Source: Buxus sempervirens (taxonomy: Eukaryota; Streptophyta; Magnoliopsida; Buxales; Buxaceae). From it: a stretch of DNA of 64,000 nucleotides. Position 1 is the first letter of the stretch. Each line of letters starts with the position of its first letter. Location of the stretch: the NCBI GenBank assembly GCA_947561395.2, contig OX387192.1:13428221-13492220 (forward strand). The letters run 5' to 3'. Positions 1 through 11,167 of the stretch are shown here, in pieces. The position numbers and the translations under genes are program-made. Under the pieces are notes generated by a model. It did not search any database. It was given only the letters and a program-made list of their open reading frames with translations, and was not told the DNA's origin.

Positions 1-833
1 TCAATTTAATGCAAAAGAACGGGGGTATTTGCCCCTGATGGACTCCTGGATTTTAACTTGATTTTATTTTCCAATATTCATATCCACATCCAAATCCATG
101 CGGCATTCACAAAGCTGCGGTTTATCAGAAACAATAGGTGGGGAAAGGATACCCAGCCCGAGACATTTGCCTACAAGGGTCTGAGCCAAGTATTAGACCC
201 TCGCGTACCACAGCATGAAGCCAGTGGTGCTAAGGAATCCAGAAACCTGGGGAGATGGGTTTAACCTGCTTTCCCCGGCAAGCCACGGGAGCGTAGAGCT
301 AATTCCATCCCAAAAGTAAGTTCATCGTTTGAGAAGGGTGGCTGCTAGAGAGATCTAGGTTTTGGTGAAGAAGAGCAGTATTTCATCAAATCATTCAAAG
401 CGGATCATTCATGCAGACCCCCTCGTGCATGTCACCCCATGCAATTAAAAGATCATTCACAGTGTAGTGAAGTGCTTGTATGTGCAGTGGGGCAAAGTGC
501 CGTGTCTATTTGGGTGATTCTCGGATAATGAGCTGATAAAGGGTTCCTTAATGTCACTTTTATAGTGAGAGTACAGAACAACATGCAATACGATGTTTGG
601 GTGGATCCCCAGGTAAGTGGAGGGTCACAGGGGACCGCTTAAATTCCACTTTCCTTAGGCAATTATCTCGTCCTTGTGACAGGATCCCCCAATATCACGT
701 AATTGCAAGAGTTTCATACCTCACTAAGGTTGGACAAAAAGTACTTCCTAAATCTGCTCATATCCCCCTATATTGACTCATTTCCTGACCAAGGTCCAAT
801 TGGGCTAAGGAATCCCCAGCAAAGTCGCCAAGC
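1..833 (-). mobile_element. Internal 5' leader of a Tat/Ogre-like LTR retrotransposon (partial)
   Basis: This stretch lies inside the primer binding site at 813-830, so on the minus strand it is the start of the internal region of the element whose 5' LTR is at 834-3356. The rest of the element lies left of the window. The open frames here are short and show no gag, protease or RT motif. Untranslated leader is the simplest reading and fits the long leaders of Tat/Ogre elements. Confidence 0.6.
813..830 (-). promoter_or_regulatory. Primer binding site, Tat/Ogre type
   Basis: On the minus strand it reads TGGCGACTTTGCTGGGGA. This is very close to the tRNA-Arg type primer site typical of plant Tat/Ogre elements. 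It sits 3 bases inside the LTR end at 834, where a primer site belongs, and so fixes the element's orientation. Confidence 0.75.
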
Positions 834-2540
834 TGTGCGCACCCCGATTTCGGGCCGCACGACGAGGTGCATGCGAAGCGATGCAAGCCTCGGGACTGAT
901 TTGGAGTCGCCACTGCCTGAGAGGTGCAGGCAGACACAAAAGGGGCACCTATTCGGGCCTAATTATTCTGGTCTGCGGCTTTTTAGAGTTCTGAGTAAGT
1001 TCTCGGTTACGTCTAGGGAAGTCCGAAGACACCCTAGCCCGCCCCGTCGATTGACAGGTCCCGTGGGTCTCCTTGGTCTTGAGTCAACTTAATTCTCACC
1101 CTTCCTAGACCAGCATGCACACTTATTTGGTCTGAGTGGGGACCATTGATGGTGTAGGTTCCCCTTTTATTTGATTTTATCTTTTTATTATTTGGTGAAG
1201 TGAGTCGGCTACGGGCCCTGTTGGAAGGCCCGTTGGGATCCAACTTGGGCTTAAGTCAAGCCCAAGGCCCAGTCCGGGTTATTGGGTAACCCTTATTGGA
1301 TTTTGGCTATTTGATTTGAAGGTTTATTTATATTTACACAATTTATCGGGTTTGAGTTTTTTTATGGCCCATTGGGCTTGGGTTTGGCCCACGGGCAGTT
1401 AATCATGTGGCCTTTAGCCCATTTATCGAAATGGGCCTTGGTTGGGCCAGACGGGATGTGGGCCCCATTGGAGGGCCCAAGAAGCCTTTGGTGGGTCCGA
1501 TGGGCCCACAGTCTCAAAATGGGTTAGGAAATACCCAGTGGATCAAATTATATTAAATGGGTCGGATTGGGTCCAACCGGGTCCAAAAAAAGTTGATTTT
1601 TAAGATATTTACAGGTTTGACCGTATTTTAATCCCGATCTGGACTAAACCGTAATTTTAATGCGGTTCAGGCTAGACCGTAGATTAACTACGGGCACGCC
1701 TGGACCGCTCTGAGTATACGGTTTTCATCCAAACTTGCATTCTTGTGCCAATTTTGACCGGACTCAGTTCCGTGATCTTCTTGGGATGTCCGATGACTTC
1801 CGTTGAGTTTTCCGGCATCTTCAAGTTGACAGAAACATTCCATGTTTGATTTCAATCTCCATTTTCCACTTTTCCGCTTGTAATTCCATCAAAGAAGGAT
1901 AGACCTTCTTATTTTATCATCTTAAAACCTGCACATGTTAGTTTTGAAGATGGGAAAGAGGGAAAGAGGTATGGGGATACAGTGGATTTTTAGGAGGACA
2001 AACCCCTCCATAAAGTGGATTAGTTAATGCTTATTTAGATTATGTCACAGTGCATATTTCTTTTCTACTTTTCTCCCATTTTGCATATAGATTCCCACCT
2101 TAGGTGGGACTTCTCATGGCATGCCAAACACAACAAAAAAGATTAGAGATAAGATAAAAGAAACTGAAAAATAAGTAAGGTAATGGAAAGACTTGAAAAG
2201 ATGCCAAAATTAGTTTATTTCAACTTAAAGTGACGAAAAATGCTTACAGTGCAACCTTTGGACTATTCTTGATGTGTGTTAGCTCTTCCGAATGATTTCG
2301 GCAGCGCTTCCGCACTCCCTTGGATTTCTCAAAATTGGCTTGAAAAGAACCTCCTTGCTTTCAAGATTAAAAGGGATGGAAGGTGAAAGGAACGGGCAGA
2401 GTCTAGGGGCAATTTGGGTATTTCGGGTTTTGGTAATGGGAGTGACAGAGGTTGGGCAGGGTTTCGGACGAGGAAAAGGTAGAGAAAGATAGGGGGAACA
2501 GCCAAGGGGGCCAGCTTGTTCAAATGAGGGGGGTGGCCTC

Positions 2541-2550
2541 TCTATTTATA
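2541..2550 (-). promoter_or_regulatory. TATA box of the LTR
   Basis: The minus strand reads TATAAATAGA, followed by a GAGAGG stretch. It lies inside the LTR with about 0.8 kb upstream (U3) and about 1.7 kb downstream. It is the only strong TATA match seen near the palindrome array. The exact start site is not visible. Confidence 0.6.
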
Positions 2551-2564
2551 GGCAAAATTTTCGT

Positions 2565-2777
2565 GCCCGTATTTGAACTACGGGCATGCCTTGCCCGTAC
2601 TTTAAGTACGGGCGTGCCTTGCCCGTACTTCAAGTACGGGCGAAAAACGCACATTTTCAAATCTCGCAAAATCGGCCGTACGGGACGCGTGTCCTGCCGT
2701 ACAGTGACACGCGTCCCTTTCTAGAAGCTTGCCCGTATTTGAAATACGGGCATGCCTCGCCCGTACTTCAAATACGG
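2565..2777. repeat. Array of 21-bp palindromes upstream of the LTR TATA box
   Basis: Five near-palindromes of the form GCCCGTA-core-TACGGGC begin at 2565, 2593, 2621, 2731 and 2759. Within each cluster the period is exactly 28 bp, with a spacer like ATGCCTT. Between the clusters lies a related GC-rich stretch (2671-2720) containing CGGCCGTACGGG and ACGCGT motifs. The array sits immediately upstream of the TATA box in U3. Confidence 0.85.
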
Positions 2778-3356
2778 TCCAGCACGTTTTTAAAATGCTG
2801 GATTTCAAATGCTTTATTAAATTTGACTTATTTAAAGATTTTTATCCGATTTTTTGATTATTTTATTATAAAAACGAGATTCTTTTGTTAAAATATTAAA
2901 AAATAAAGATATTTTTATTAAATGATTATTTATTTATTTAACTCATTTATTCTGCTTTTTGCTGCTGTTTTGCCACATGGGCAGCTTTATTTGAAATTTC
3001 AACTGCCCATAACTTTTCCGTTCGATGTCCGATTTCAACAAATTTGGTGTCGTTGGAATCAGCTCGGAACACACTATCCACTGGGATCAAATTGGGCAGT
3101 TGAATTGGGGTCGAGCAAAAAGTCAACTTTCGCTCCCCCAAAAGTTTGACCGACTCATAACTTCCTCATCTGGACCCCGATTCTAGCAAACTCAGTTGCG
3201 TTAGAACCGTGTCGAAATGCTCTTTTCAATGAGAGGAAGTTTAATGGCCAATTCTCTTTGGATCAAAAAGTCAAATTTTGGTCCCCCAGGGTTTGACCTT
3301 TTAATTGAAATTTTCATTTTCTTCATTTTCTGGGGTGCAAAAATCAGGTGTCTACA

Positions 3357-3417
3357 ACCACCACCAGCTCACCACAAGTGTGTAAGTTTATCATGCAGGA
3401 CATTTCATACAGGCTTG
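3357..3417. other. Chimeric scrap between the LTR and LINE A
   Basis: Bases 3357-3375 resemble the reverse complement of the repetitive LINE 5' UTR seen at 53220-53300. Bases 3376-3415 match, in plus orientation, the 3' end of LINE F's ORF2 at about 49367-49403. LINE A itself runs on the minus strand from about 3420. This is a short patchwork, not a gene. Confidence 0.55.
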
Positions 3418-5765
3418 TGGAGAATCACTACCTTGCCAGGACTGAGTACGGGATGTAAGCTTTTGGAGAAGAGGCTCGCAATCTCTAGCCGACAGACGAG
3501 AGGAGATGAGAGGCAACCCCAAATACTTGACAGGAATATGCCCTTCCATGAAACCCAGTGTCTGCAAGATTTCACTTTTAACACTATCAGATATACCAGC
3601 CATGAACATAGCACTTTTCTCCTTGTTAACATGCAGACCAGATAACCTGCCAAATAGTGATAAAGCAGTGGAAACACAGTTAATCGAACTAGAGTCCCCA
3701 TGGGAGAAAACAAACAGGTCATCAGCAAAGCACAGTTGCTTGATAGGCGGCTCAAAGCATTTGGGGTGAGGCCTGAAGTTCATAGCTGTCTTATCCTTCA
3801 AGACCTTGTCAAACAGTTCCATAACAAGGACAAATAAGTATGGAGAAATTGGATCACCTTGCCTGAGGCCCTTGCCCCCTTTGAAAAAACCTTCCATGCT
3901 ACCATTAATCATAACTGAAAACGATGTGGTAGAGACACATTCCAAGATCCAAGAGATAAATCGAGGGGGAAACTTGAAGCCTTTGAGAACCTCTTCAACA
4001 CAATGCCAGTCGATGGAGTCGAATGCTTTCCTTATATCAATCTTGAGGGCACACCTGGGAGAACCTTTATTGAGATGGTAGTTTCTAAAAAGCTCATGAG
4101 TTAGAAGGATATTATCCACCATGCTTCTATCTGGAATAAAGGCCGACTGGTGCATGCCAACCAAAGGAGCAATTACTGCTTTGAGTCTGTTGGCAAGAAT
4201 CTTTGAGATGCATTTGTAAATAGTGTTAACACACGAGATAGGGCGATAATCCGATATCGTGGAAGGCTTACCTTTCTTAGGAACAAGGCTGATAAGGGAG
4301 TGATTTACCTGCTTCAGGAGACTTCTAGAAAGGAAGAAGGATCTAATTTCATCGGTGACATCCTTCCCCACGAGGTTCCACGCGCTCTTAAAGAATGCTG
4401 GGGTGAAGCCATCTGGGCCAGGAGCCTTGTCATCCTTGAGAGAGAACATTGTGGTCTTGATCTCATCATCAGTGACATCTGCTTGCAACCATTGGATTTG
4501 GTCATGACCAAGGGACCGGTCAAAGTTAGCTTGAAACGGCTCAAGGGATAAATCCTTCACTCCCAACAAACTGGAAAAGTGCGAAACAATGTGCTGCCTT
4601 ATCTGCGCCTGGTCAGTAAGTTCCCTTCCATTAAAGAAGAACTTCTAAAAGCTACAGAGTTAAAGAAGAACTTAGTACTCTGATCGCCTTCTTTCAACCA
4701 CTGAATTCTGGATTTCTGCCTGTATTGCGCTTCCTCAACACGCAGGAGACCAACCAGGTCCTTTCTGAGCTTCCCTTCCATAGATAAAAGATGGGTATCA
4801 AGAGGGTTTGCATGCAAAGCCTTCTGACAAAACTCAAGTTTGTCCCGAATATGAGCAACTTTGATTGAAGCTTGGGCAAATTGCTGCTGTCTACACCACT
4901 CCTTTAATCGGATCTTTAACTTTTTTAGTTTGGAGCAAAGTTGAAACATGGGCTTACCAGCAACCGGTGCTTGCCATACATCAGCAACCAAGGGTAGGAA
5001 GTCATCTGTGGTGGTCCAGAAGTTAAAGAACTTAAAAGGCCTGTTACTTTTCAGCATCACTGGGTCGACGGATACAAGAACAGGACTGTGATCAGAAATA
5101 CCAGGAGGCAGAAAATCAATCTCAGAATGGTTGAATTGGCTGATCCAAGCAATATTAACAAGAACCCGATCCAGTTTACAAGAGATACGCCTTTGACCAG
5201 AGCTCATATTGCTCCAAGTGTGCAAGAATCCTTTATAGGCCATTTCAATCAGAAAACAGTCACTAATGCAGGAGTTGAAGTCTTGAGTGGCACTCACATT
5301 AATCTTCTTACCTCCAACTTTTTCAGAGTCCTTTCTAACACAATTAAAATCCCCAATCAATAACCAAGGGCTGTCCACAGAACAAAGGCGCAAAGTTCTC
5401 CAAAGGTCTCTCCGAACCATGGCATCGTTGTCCCCATAAATAAAGGATATGTGAGATGATTTGCCAGAGGCCACAAACTCAACCCAGCAATGGATAAGCT
5501 GGTGAGAAACAAACAGTGTAGAAACAGAGATAGCTGAGGGATCATAGCAAACCCATATACGCCCTTTCAATGCCTGATCATAATTCGTAATACAAGACCA
5601 AGATGGACAGATTAAATTTTGGACAAAGTCAGCATTCACTCTTCGAACCTTCGTCTCCACAAGACATAGCATATTGAGCCGATGAGATGTAACTAGATTC
5701 ATAACTTCTCTTTGCTTAGAGGGGTCGTTCAGGCCCCTAATGTTCCAAGATGCCAAATTAATCAT
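3395..5765 (-). pseudogene. LINE A ORF2: endonuclease plus RT, broken
   Basis: The ATG is at 5765. The endonuclease has its signatures in order: NIRGLND, VETKVR, GDFNC, LDRVLVN and SDHSP. A coiled-coil-like linker with RQKSRIQWLKEGDQ follows. Near 4600-4650 a deletion of about 25 nt, relative to LINE F, breaks the frame. RT then reads on from about 4569 with KDDKAPGPDGF, QSAFIPDRS, KAFDSIDW, GLRQGDPISPYLF and the FADD active site. It ends abruptly after TSRTQSW; the thumb end and the zf-RVT domain are missing. An ORF2 product would have nicked target DNA and copied its own RNA. This one is dead. Confidence 0.9.
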
Positions 5766-6777
5766 GAGAGGAAGGTAAATCTTTAGGGCCACTACAGGAT
5801 ACACCTGACTTGTAAGAGCAATCCAAGCTAGCATTCTTAGCCTCTTTCATTGCAATCTCATCAACCAGAAGTCGTTTCCTAGCTTTCCTACGCTGCTTCT
5901 TAGAGAGAGAATCAGAACTGATACACGAGATAGGTAACTCGGAAAGAAGCTCGAACTGGTTGGGGCTCATCTCGATTCCAGCTTGACGGGACTGGGATGG
6001 AGAACAAGACGAAGCAGTGGAGGCGCCATGCTCAAATCTATCGAACAAAGCAATCTGCTTATCTTTGGCAACATCAATGTGGTCAACGTGAACAAGATTT
6101 GCAGCTGCCCCATCAGATAACATCTGATCACTGGAGATAGCAAGGCAGTCCGAATTAACAACCCCAACAGGCTTACCAGCAGGCAATAGAGGCTTATCGA
6201 CGCCATACTCACCGAGATTAACCGATGCATGCATACCATACTCGACAGAATTAGCCCCACCACGTTCATCAGATTTATCCCCAGCACGTTCATCAGAATT
6301 GTCCCCATGTGCAAGAACAGCTTGCTCGTGCCCAACTTGCTCAACTAAGTCACCTGAAACTTCGGAGACCACAGCCCCGGCCTGCTCTGCAGATTCAATA
6401 TGCACATCTAAGTCATCATGCTCATCTGAATTAACAACCCGAACAGCAACTTGCCCGACCATTTCATGCCCAACCTGCTCCTGCAGTGGCCCTCCATCTG
6501 CGGCCTCTGTTATATCAAGCAAAGACGAGAACCTCCGCCCTGTGGGTCTCCACTCCCTAGCTCTCACCTTGGAGCATCTAGAATCAGTGTGGCCAAAGAC
6601 ATCACAAACCTTACATTTGATAGGTTTCCAACCAAATTCCGTGTGAATGACGGTGCTTACATTCTCGGAACCATGCTGTACAAATATTTTATCAGGGAAG
6701 GAACACGAGGTATCAACTTCGACACAAACACGGGCATAACTGAGTTTGGTGCGTTTTTCTGTCACCATATGTTCTGA
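5758..6777 (-). pseudogene. LINE A ORF1, C-terminal part
   Basis: About 340 codons stay open from the join with LINE B to the stop at 5758-5760. The frame opens at the end of the DUF4283-like region (motif TEKRTKLSYARVCVEV). A CCHC knuckle follows (CKVCDVFGHTDSRC), then a long acidic, low-complexity linker. The C-terminus has the SPNQFELL motif, a KKQRRKARKR basic run and VDEIAMK, all shared with the other ORF1 copies here. In plant L1 elements ORF1 is the presumed RNA-binding component of the particle. The stop overlaps the ORF2 start by 8 nt (ATGATTAA). The N-terminal half is lost. Confidence 0.85.
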
Positions 6778-9700
6778 TAGAATCAAAGATAACCGACCTT
6801 TTAAGTTTTTTAACTTCTGGACCACCAAGGAGGACTTCTTGCCTATGGTGTCTGATGTCTGGAGCCTCATGTGCTTGGCACACCAATGTTTCAACTTGTA
6901 TCCAAGCTCAAAAAGTTGAAAGTTCGTCTGAAGGAATGGAGCAAACTGAATCAATTCTCCCAAATATCGGCTAAAGTGGAAGATCTAAAGGGCAAGCTTG
7001 AACAATGTCAAAGGCAGCTGCAAGCTTCTCCTACTGATAGGCAGTTAGCAGTCATGGAGGGTAACATTCAAAGGGACCTTACTATTCTCTTAAGAGTTGA
7101 AGAATCTCAAATTAGACAAAAGTCTCGGATCCAATGGCTTAAGGAGGGTGATCAAGGTACGAAATTCTTCTATAATTCCATGGTTTTCAGGCTTGCCTCT
7201 AACTCTATTCTCAAGATCCAGGATGACATGGGTATGGAACTCAGTTCCCAGCATCTCATTCGGAGGCATATTGTTGAGCATTTCGCCAAGTTGTTGGGTG
7301 AGAGTGACCCACATTTGATTCCTTTTAAGCCCTCATTTAGCAGGTGTCTTACCTATGATCAGATCCAAAAGTTACAGTCCGATATTACTGATGATGAGAT
7401 TAAGTCAACTATGTTCTCTCTTAAGGACGACAAGGCACCTGGCCTTGACGGCTACACGGCTGCCTTCTTTAAGTCTTCTTGGGACTTGGTAGGGAAAGAC
7501 GTCTCTGCTGCTATCAAATCATTCTTCACTTCTGGGAAACTTCTTAAACAGGTGAATCATGCCATCATCACTCTTGTTCCTAAAGGTTGTAAGCCGTCCA
7601 GAGTTAATGAGTTCCGCCCCATATCCTGTGTCAACATCATTTATAAATGTATTTCCAAGATCCTTCCCAACAGGTTTAAGGAAGTTATAGCAGGATTGGT
7701 TGGGCAACATCAATCGGCCTTCATTCCGGGTAGAAGGCTCGTGGACAATGTGCTTATCACTCATGAGCTATTCAGGAATTATCACCTCGATAAGGGCACT
7801 CTGAGGTGTGCTCTCAAGATTGACATTAAAAAGGCCTTTGACTCAGTGGACTGGAATTGCTTGGAAGAGGTACTCAAGGGTTTCAGGTTCCCCCATCGTT
7901 TTATCATGTGGGTTATGGAATGTGTCCGATCTACCTCCTACTCTATTATGATTAATGGCAGCATGGAAGGGTTCTTCAAGGGTGCCAAGGGGCTAAGACA
8001 AGGGGACCCTATGTCACCTTATCTATTCGTCTTAGTCATGGAATTGTTCGATAAGGTGTTGAATGATAGCACATCAGCCCACTTCAAGCCTCACCCCAAA
8101 TGTGCTCAGCCCCTTATCAAGCAGCTTTGCTTCGCTGACGACCTCCTTATTTTTGCACATGGGGACCTCAGGTTAGTACAATGCATTAGTTCTGCTCTTG
8201 ATCTCTTTAGCAGGATGTCTGGTCTTCATGTTAATAGGGACAAAAGTGCTTTATTTATTGCTGGTATTCCAGCCCATGTGAAGAATGATATTATCACGTT
8301 GTTGGGCTTTACGGAGGGACATCTCCCGATTAGATACTTGGGAGTGCCACTCATATCCACTAGGCTTTATGCTCGGGATTGTGAGCCACTAATCTAAAAG
8401 CTGGCGGCCAGAACTGTTTCATGGCAAGGGAGACACCTGTCTTACGCAGGTCGGTTGGTATTGGTTAAATCTGTTCTATTCTCTATTGCTGTTTATTGGT
8501 TGTCTATTTTCATTTTGCCCAAGGAAGTTATCTACAAGATTGAGAGAATATGCAGAAATTTCATCTGGTCAGGCTCTAGCCAAGACACCAAAATCAGTAA
8601 AGTTAGCTGGGACCAAATATGCTCTCCTAAGGACCAAGGTGGCCTTGGTGTCTAGAACACCCAACTTTGGAATAGATGTGCCATATTAAGGCAAGTCTGG
8701 CTTGTGGGATGCAAAGCTGAAAACCTTTGGGTTTCTTGGGTTACTACCAACCTCCTCCGGGGCCGAAACTTCTGGAGTCCTATACCTTCCACTGCTTCTT
8801 GGGTGTGGAGGAAAATTCTCAAGCAAAGGAACCCTGCTGCTATCCTCATAAAGCACTCCATCCACAATGGTAGGAACTCCTCATTGTGGCATGATAATTG
8901 GCATCCCCTCGGTCCCCTTCTTCCAAGGTTTGGTAGAAGATTGATTTATGATTCTGGTCTTCCGGATGATGCCTTAGTCCACGACATTATTTGTGATTCT
9001 GATTGGGTCACTCTAGTTGCGACTTCATTTGATCTGATGGAAGTTTGGTCTAGGCTCCAGGACTTACCAAGGCCTAAGCCTGATGAGAATGACCGCATTA
9101 TTTGGACCCTCTCTCCTTCTGGCACTTATGAGACTCACAGCACTTATAAAGCACTGGAAGCCGATCATCCTATTGTTCCTTGGTCGAAATTGGTGTGGTT
9201 CCCTTTCAACATTCCTAGGCATGCCTTTATTCTATGGCTAGCAATCAGGAAAGCCCTCCTTACCAAAGACAGGCTTGTCAGATGGGGTATTCTCCAAAGT
9301 CCGGTATGTGTTCTATGCCGTAAGACTCATGAAACCATTGAGCATTTATTTTTCCGTTGTGACTACAGCAACTTCATATGGCAACACTTTATTAAGAAGA
9401 ATTGCTTGAACTCGGCTTATGCATCATCTTCATGGAATTCCATCATCCAGCTTGTTTCTTGCGCTTGGAGTGCCAAGACGCCTTTACATCTGTTAAGACG
9501 TCTTTCTTTGGGTGCTGCCGTTTATCACATTTGGTGCGAAAGGAACCGCAAGATTTTCAAGAATTCAGCCTTACCAAAGGAGGAAATCTGCAAACTTATT
9601 GAGCTTGACATCTCCTATAGAGTTGAGGGTCTCTTGATGCCACTGACGGACAATGACATTCACAGGAAAGTAGCGCTTCAATGGAATATCAACTTCCTTT

Positions 9701-9909
9701 TTTGTTAATCTTCTAGCATGGTCTAGATCGTTTCTATTTTGGTTTAGCATGCACATGGAAGCTTTAGTACGATTTCCTCTGTTTTGTTTTGGTTCAGCGT
9801 GCACTTGGATGCCTGTTGTTATGTAATGTCCTAGTGGACTCCCACTACTTTCTTTGTACATTCTTCCTCCTTTTCTAATGGAATCTTACTTTTTTCCAAA
9901 AAAAAAAAA
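6778..9909 (+). mobile_element. LINE B, 5'-truncated plant L1 with poly(A) tail
   Basis: It starts at the end of the endonuclease domain (NRPFKFFNFW near 6795) and runs to a poly(A) tail at 9898-9909. The 3' UTR has a hairpin at 9833-9846 (AGTGG and CCACT arms, ACTC loop) followed by TTGTACA. The 3' end belongs to the CTTACTT...TTCC type. Left is LINE A head-to-head; right is the gypsy-1 RT. I found no target-site duplication. Confidence 0.9.
6790..9708 (+). pseudogene. LINE B ORF2: RT and zf-RVT, broken
   Basis: The frame opens with the last part of the endonuclease and shifts by one base near 6866 (one base missing before VLGTPMFQL). It then reads the linker and RT: KDDKAPGLDGY, QSAFIPGRR, KAFDSVDW, GLRQGDPMSPYLF and FADD near 8140. 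In-frame stops lie at 8395 (TAA) and 8653 (TAG); the frame otherwise continues to the natural stop at 9706-9708. The C-terminal zf-RVT reads PRHAFILWLA, then CVLC, H and C ligands, then VYHIWCERNRKIF. No RNase H domain follows. It differs from LINE A's RT at roughly a quarter to a third of positions by eye, so it is a different subfamily. Confidence 0.9.
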
Positions 9910-10239
9910 TTTATTGGAACAGCACATGGACTCATGCTTTCTCTCACGTATCCCTTTTCCATCAATTCACTAACCTGCCTTTGTAACTCCTTTGTCTCCT
10001 CGGGATTGCTTCGATAGGCTGGTCGGTTTGGAATGGTAGCACCGGGCACAAAATCAATTTGATGTTCAATCCCTCGAATAGGTGGTAAACCATGTGGAAT
10101 CTCCTCCGGAAAGACATCTTCAAAATCTTGCAAAAGTGAAGCAATAGAACTTGGCAAAGCAACATCAATTTGGTTAGTGTTTAGAAATGCCTCCTTATAC
10201 AAAAACACAATCATGGGTTGTTTTCAAAACGTTGCCCTC
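9910..10239 (-). pseudogene. Ty3/gypsy-1 pol: start of reverse transcriptase
   Basis: The minus-strand frame shows the conserved entry into Ty3/gypsy RT: a DVFPEEIP-GLPPIRGIEHQID stretch, then NRPAYRSNPEETKELQRQV and RESMSPCAVP. It is cut off right there by LINE B's poly(A) tail at 9909, so the palm and catalytic YxDD are absent. An in-frame stop near 10226 separates it from the upstream linker (ENFYAKESEIKRA-type sequence). The continuation of this pol is not in the window. Confidence 0.85.
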
Positions 10240-10240
10240 T

Positions 10241-11167
10241 TTATCTCACTCTCTTTTGCATAGAAATTCTCTTTTCTCTCATTGATTGAATCTGCCCTTT
10301 TGTTTTCTCTCTCACTTTTCTTCTCTTTCTTTTGCTCTTGGATTTTGACTCATTTTCTTTTTCTCTTTCTTTCTTTTGATCACTCTCTTTTTGCAACCTC
10401 ACTTGATCTTCATAAACCTGCTTTGGTGTTAATGGAACTAGTGTGATTGTTCTTTGGTTAATCACAAATGAGTACTTGTTGGTGAAGCCATCATGTTTAA
10501 CTTGACAATCAAATTGCCACGGTTGGCCCAAAAGCAAGTGTCCAGCTTGCATAGGAACTACATCACACAAAACTTCATCTTCATACTTTCCAATGCAGAA
10601 AGAGACTATCACCTGCTTGTTGACTTTCAATTCTCCACTATCATTGAGCCATTGTAACTTGTAAGGCTTGGGATGTTTCATTGTTGGCAGCCCTAGTTTC
10701 TCCACCATTGTGGTACTAGCAACATTAGTACAACTACCTCCATCAATAATCACATTCCATACCTTGTTCTGAATGTGGCATCTAGTGTGAAAGATGTTTT
10801 CTCGCTGCACTTTATCACCTTCTTTAACTTGCACACTTAGAGCTCTTCTTGCAACCAACAAATCACCTTGAGCAGGGTATTCTTCATCCACGTCCTCCAA
10901 TGATAGAATAGATTCAGTTTCTTCTTCACCCTCGGTTACAAGCTCTCCATCATCTCGTATTACCATGACTCTTTTGTTTGGACATTGGTTCACAAAGTGC
11001 CCCTTGCCTTGACATTTAAAACACTTAATGTCACGATTACGAGGTTGAGTTTCGCCTTTACCTTGAGCAACGAGAGTCAAGGAAGAAGGTTTTGATTCGG
11101 CCTTAAGGTTGGCTACGGGTTTCTCCTCTTTCTTTGCATAACTTGGCTTCCAAGAAGACTGTCCCAT
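10241..11167 (-). pseudogene. Ty3/gypsy-1 gag C-terminus and protease
   Basis: The frame is open for about 308 codons. A CCHC nucleocapsid knuckle (CFKCQGKGHFVNQC, near 10983-11024) is followed by an acidic linker. Then comes a retropepsin-like region with IIDGGSCTNVAS, where the catalytic Asp is followed by Gly-Gly rather than the usual Thr/Ser-Gly, as in several plant gypsy lineages. LLLGQPWQFD lies downstream. The C-terminal third is a Lys/Glu-rich linker leading to the RT frame. The protein would be part of a gag-pol polyprotein. Stops on both sides show decay. Confidence 0.85.

Larger units (their letters stand above)
834..3356 (-). mobile_element. 5' LTR of a Tat/Ogre-like retrotransposon
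   Basis: On the minus strand the LTR starts TGTAGACACCTG at 3356 and ends CA at 834, next to the primer site, giving about 2.5 kb. That length suits Tat/Ogre elements. It has a TATA box at 2541-2550 with an array of palindromes just upstream. No convincing protein lies in it; the open frames between 700 and 3300 are by-chance frames in LTR sequence. The partner LTR is outside the window, so LTR divergence cannot be read here. Confidence 0.7.
3395..6777 (-). mobile_element. LINE A, plant L1, truncated at both ends
   Basis: It carries the C-terminal part of ORF1 and ORF2 as far as the end of the RT. The 5' end stops at the DUF4283 end, at a head-to-head join with LINE B near 6777. The 3' end, zf-RVT and tail are missing, replaced by the scrap at 3357-3417. 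Its RT is about 93% identical by eye to LINE F (46644-49654), so the two belong to one subfamily. Confidence 0.85.

Noticed and set aside
703..1092. A 129-codon open frame at the LTR edge
   Set aside because: It spans the primer site and LTR end, so it cannot be a conserved gene of the element, and it shows no motif.
2565..2777. Regular palindromic repeats resembling a CRISPR array
   Set aside because: There are no unique spacers; the intervals are 7-bp variants of one phrase, and the context is a plant LTR.
9484..9708. An RNase H domain at the end of LINE ORF2, as in some plant L1
   Set aside because: In B, F, H, K and N the protein ends about 70 residues after VYHIW with no DEDD-type motif.
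3395..9909. A single LINE with a 5' inversion (twin priming) for A plus B
   Set aside because: The two halves overlap in about 1.7 kb of ORF2 but differ strongly in sequence, and B matches another subfamily.
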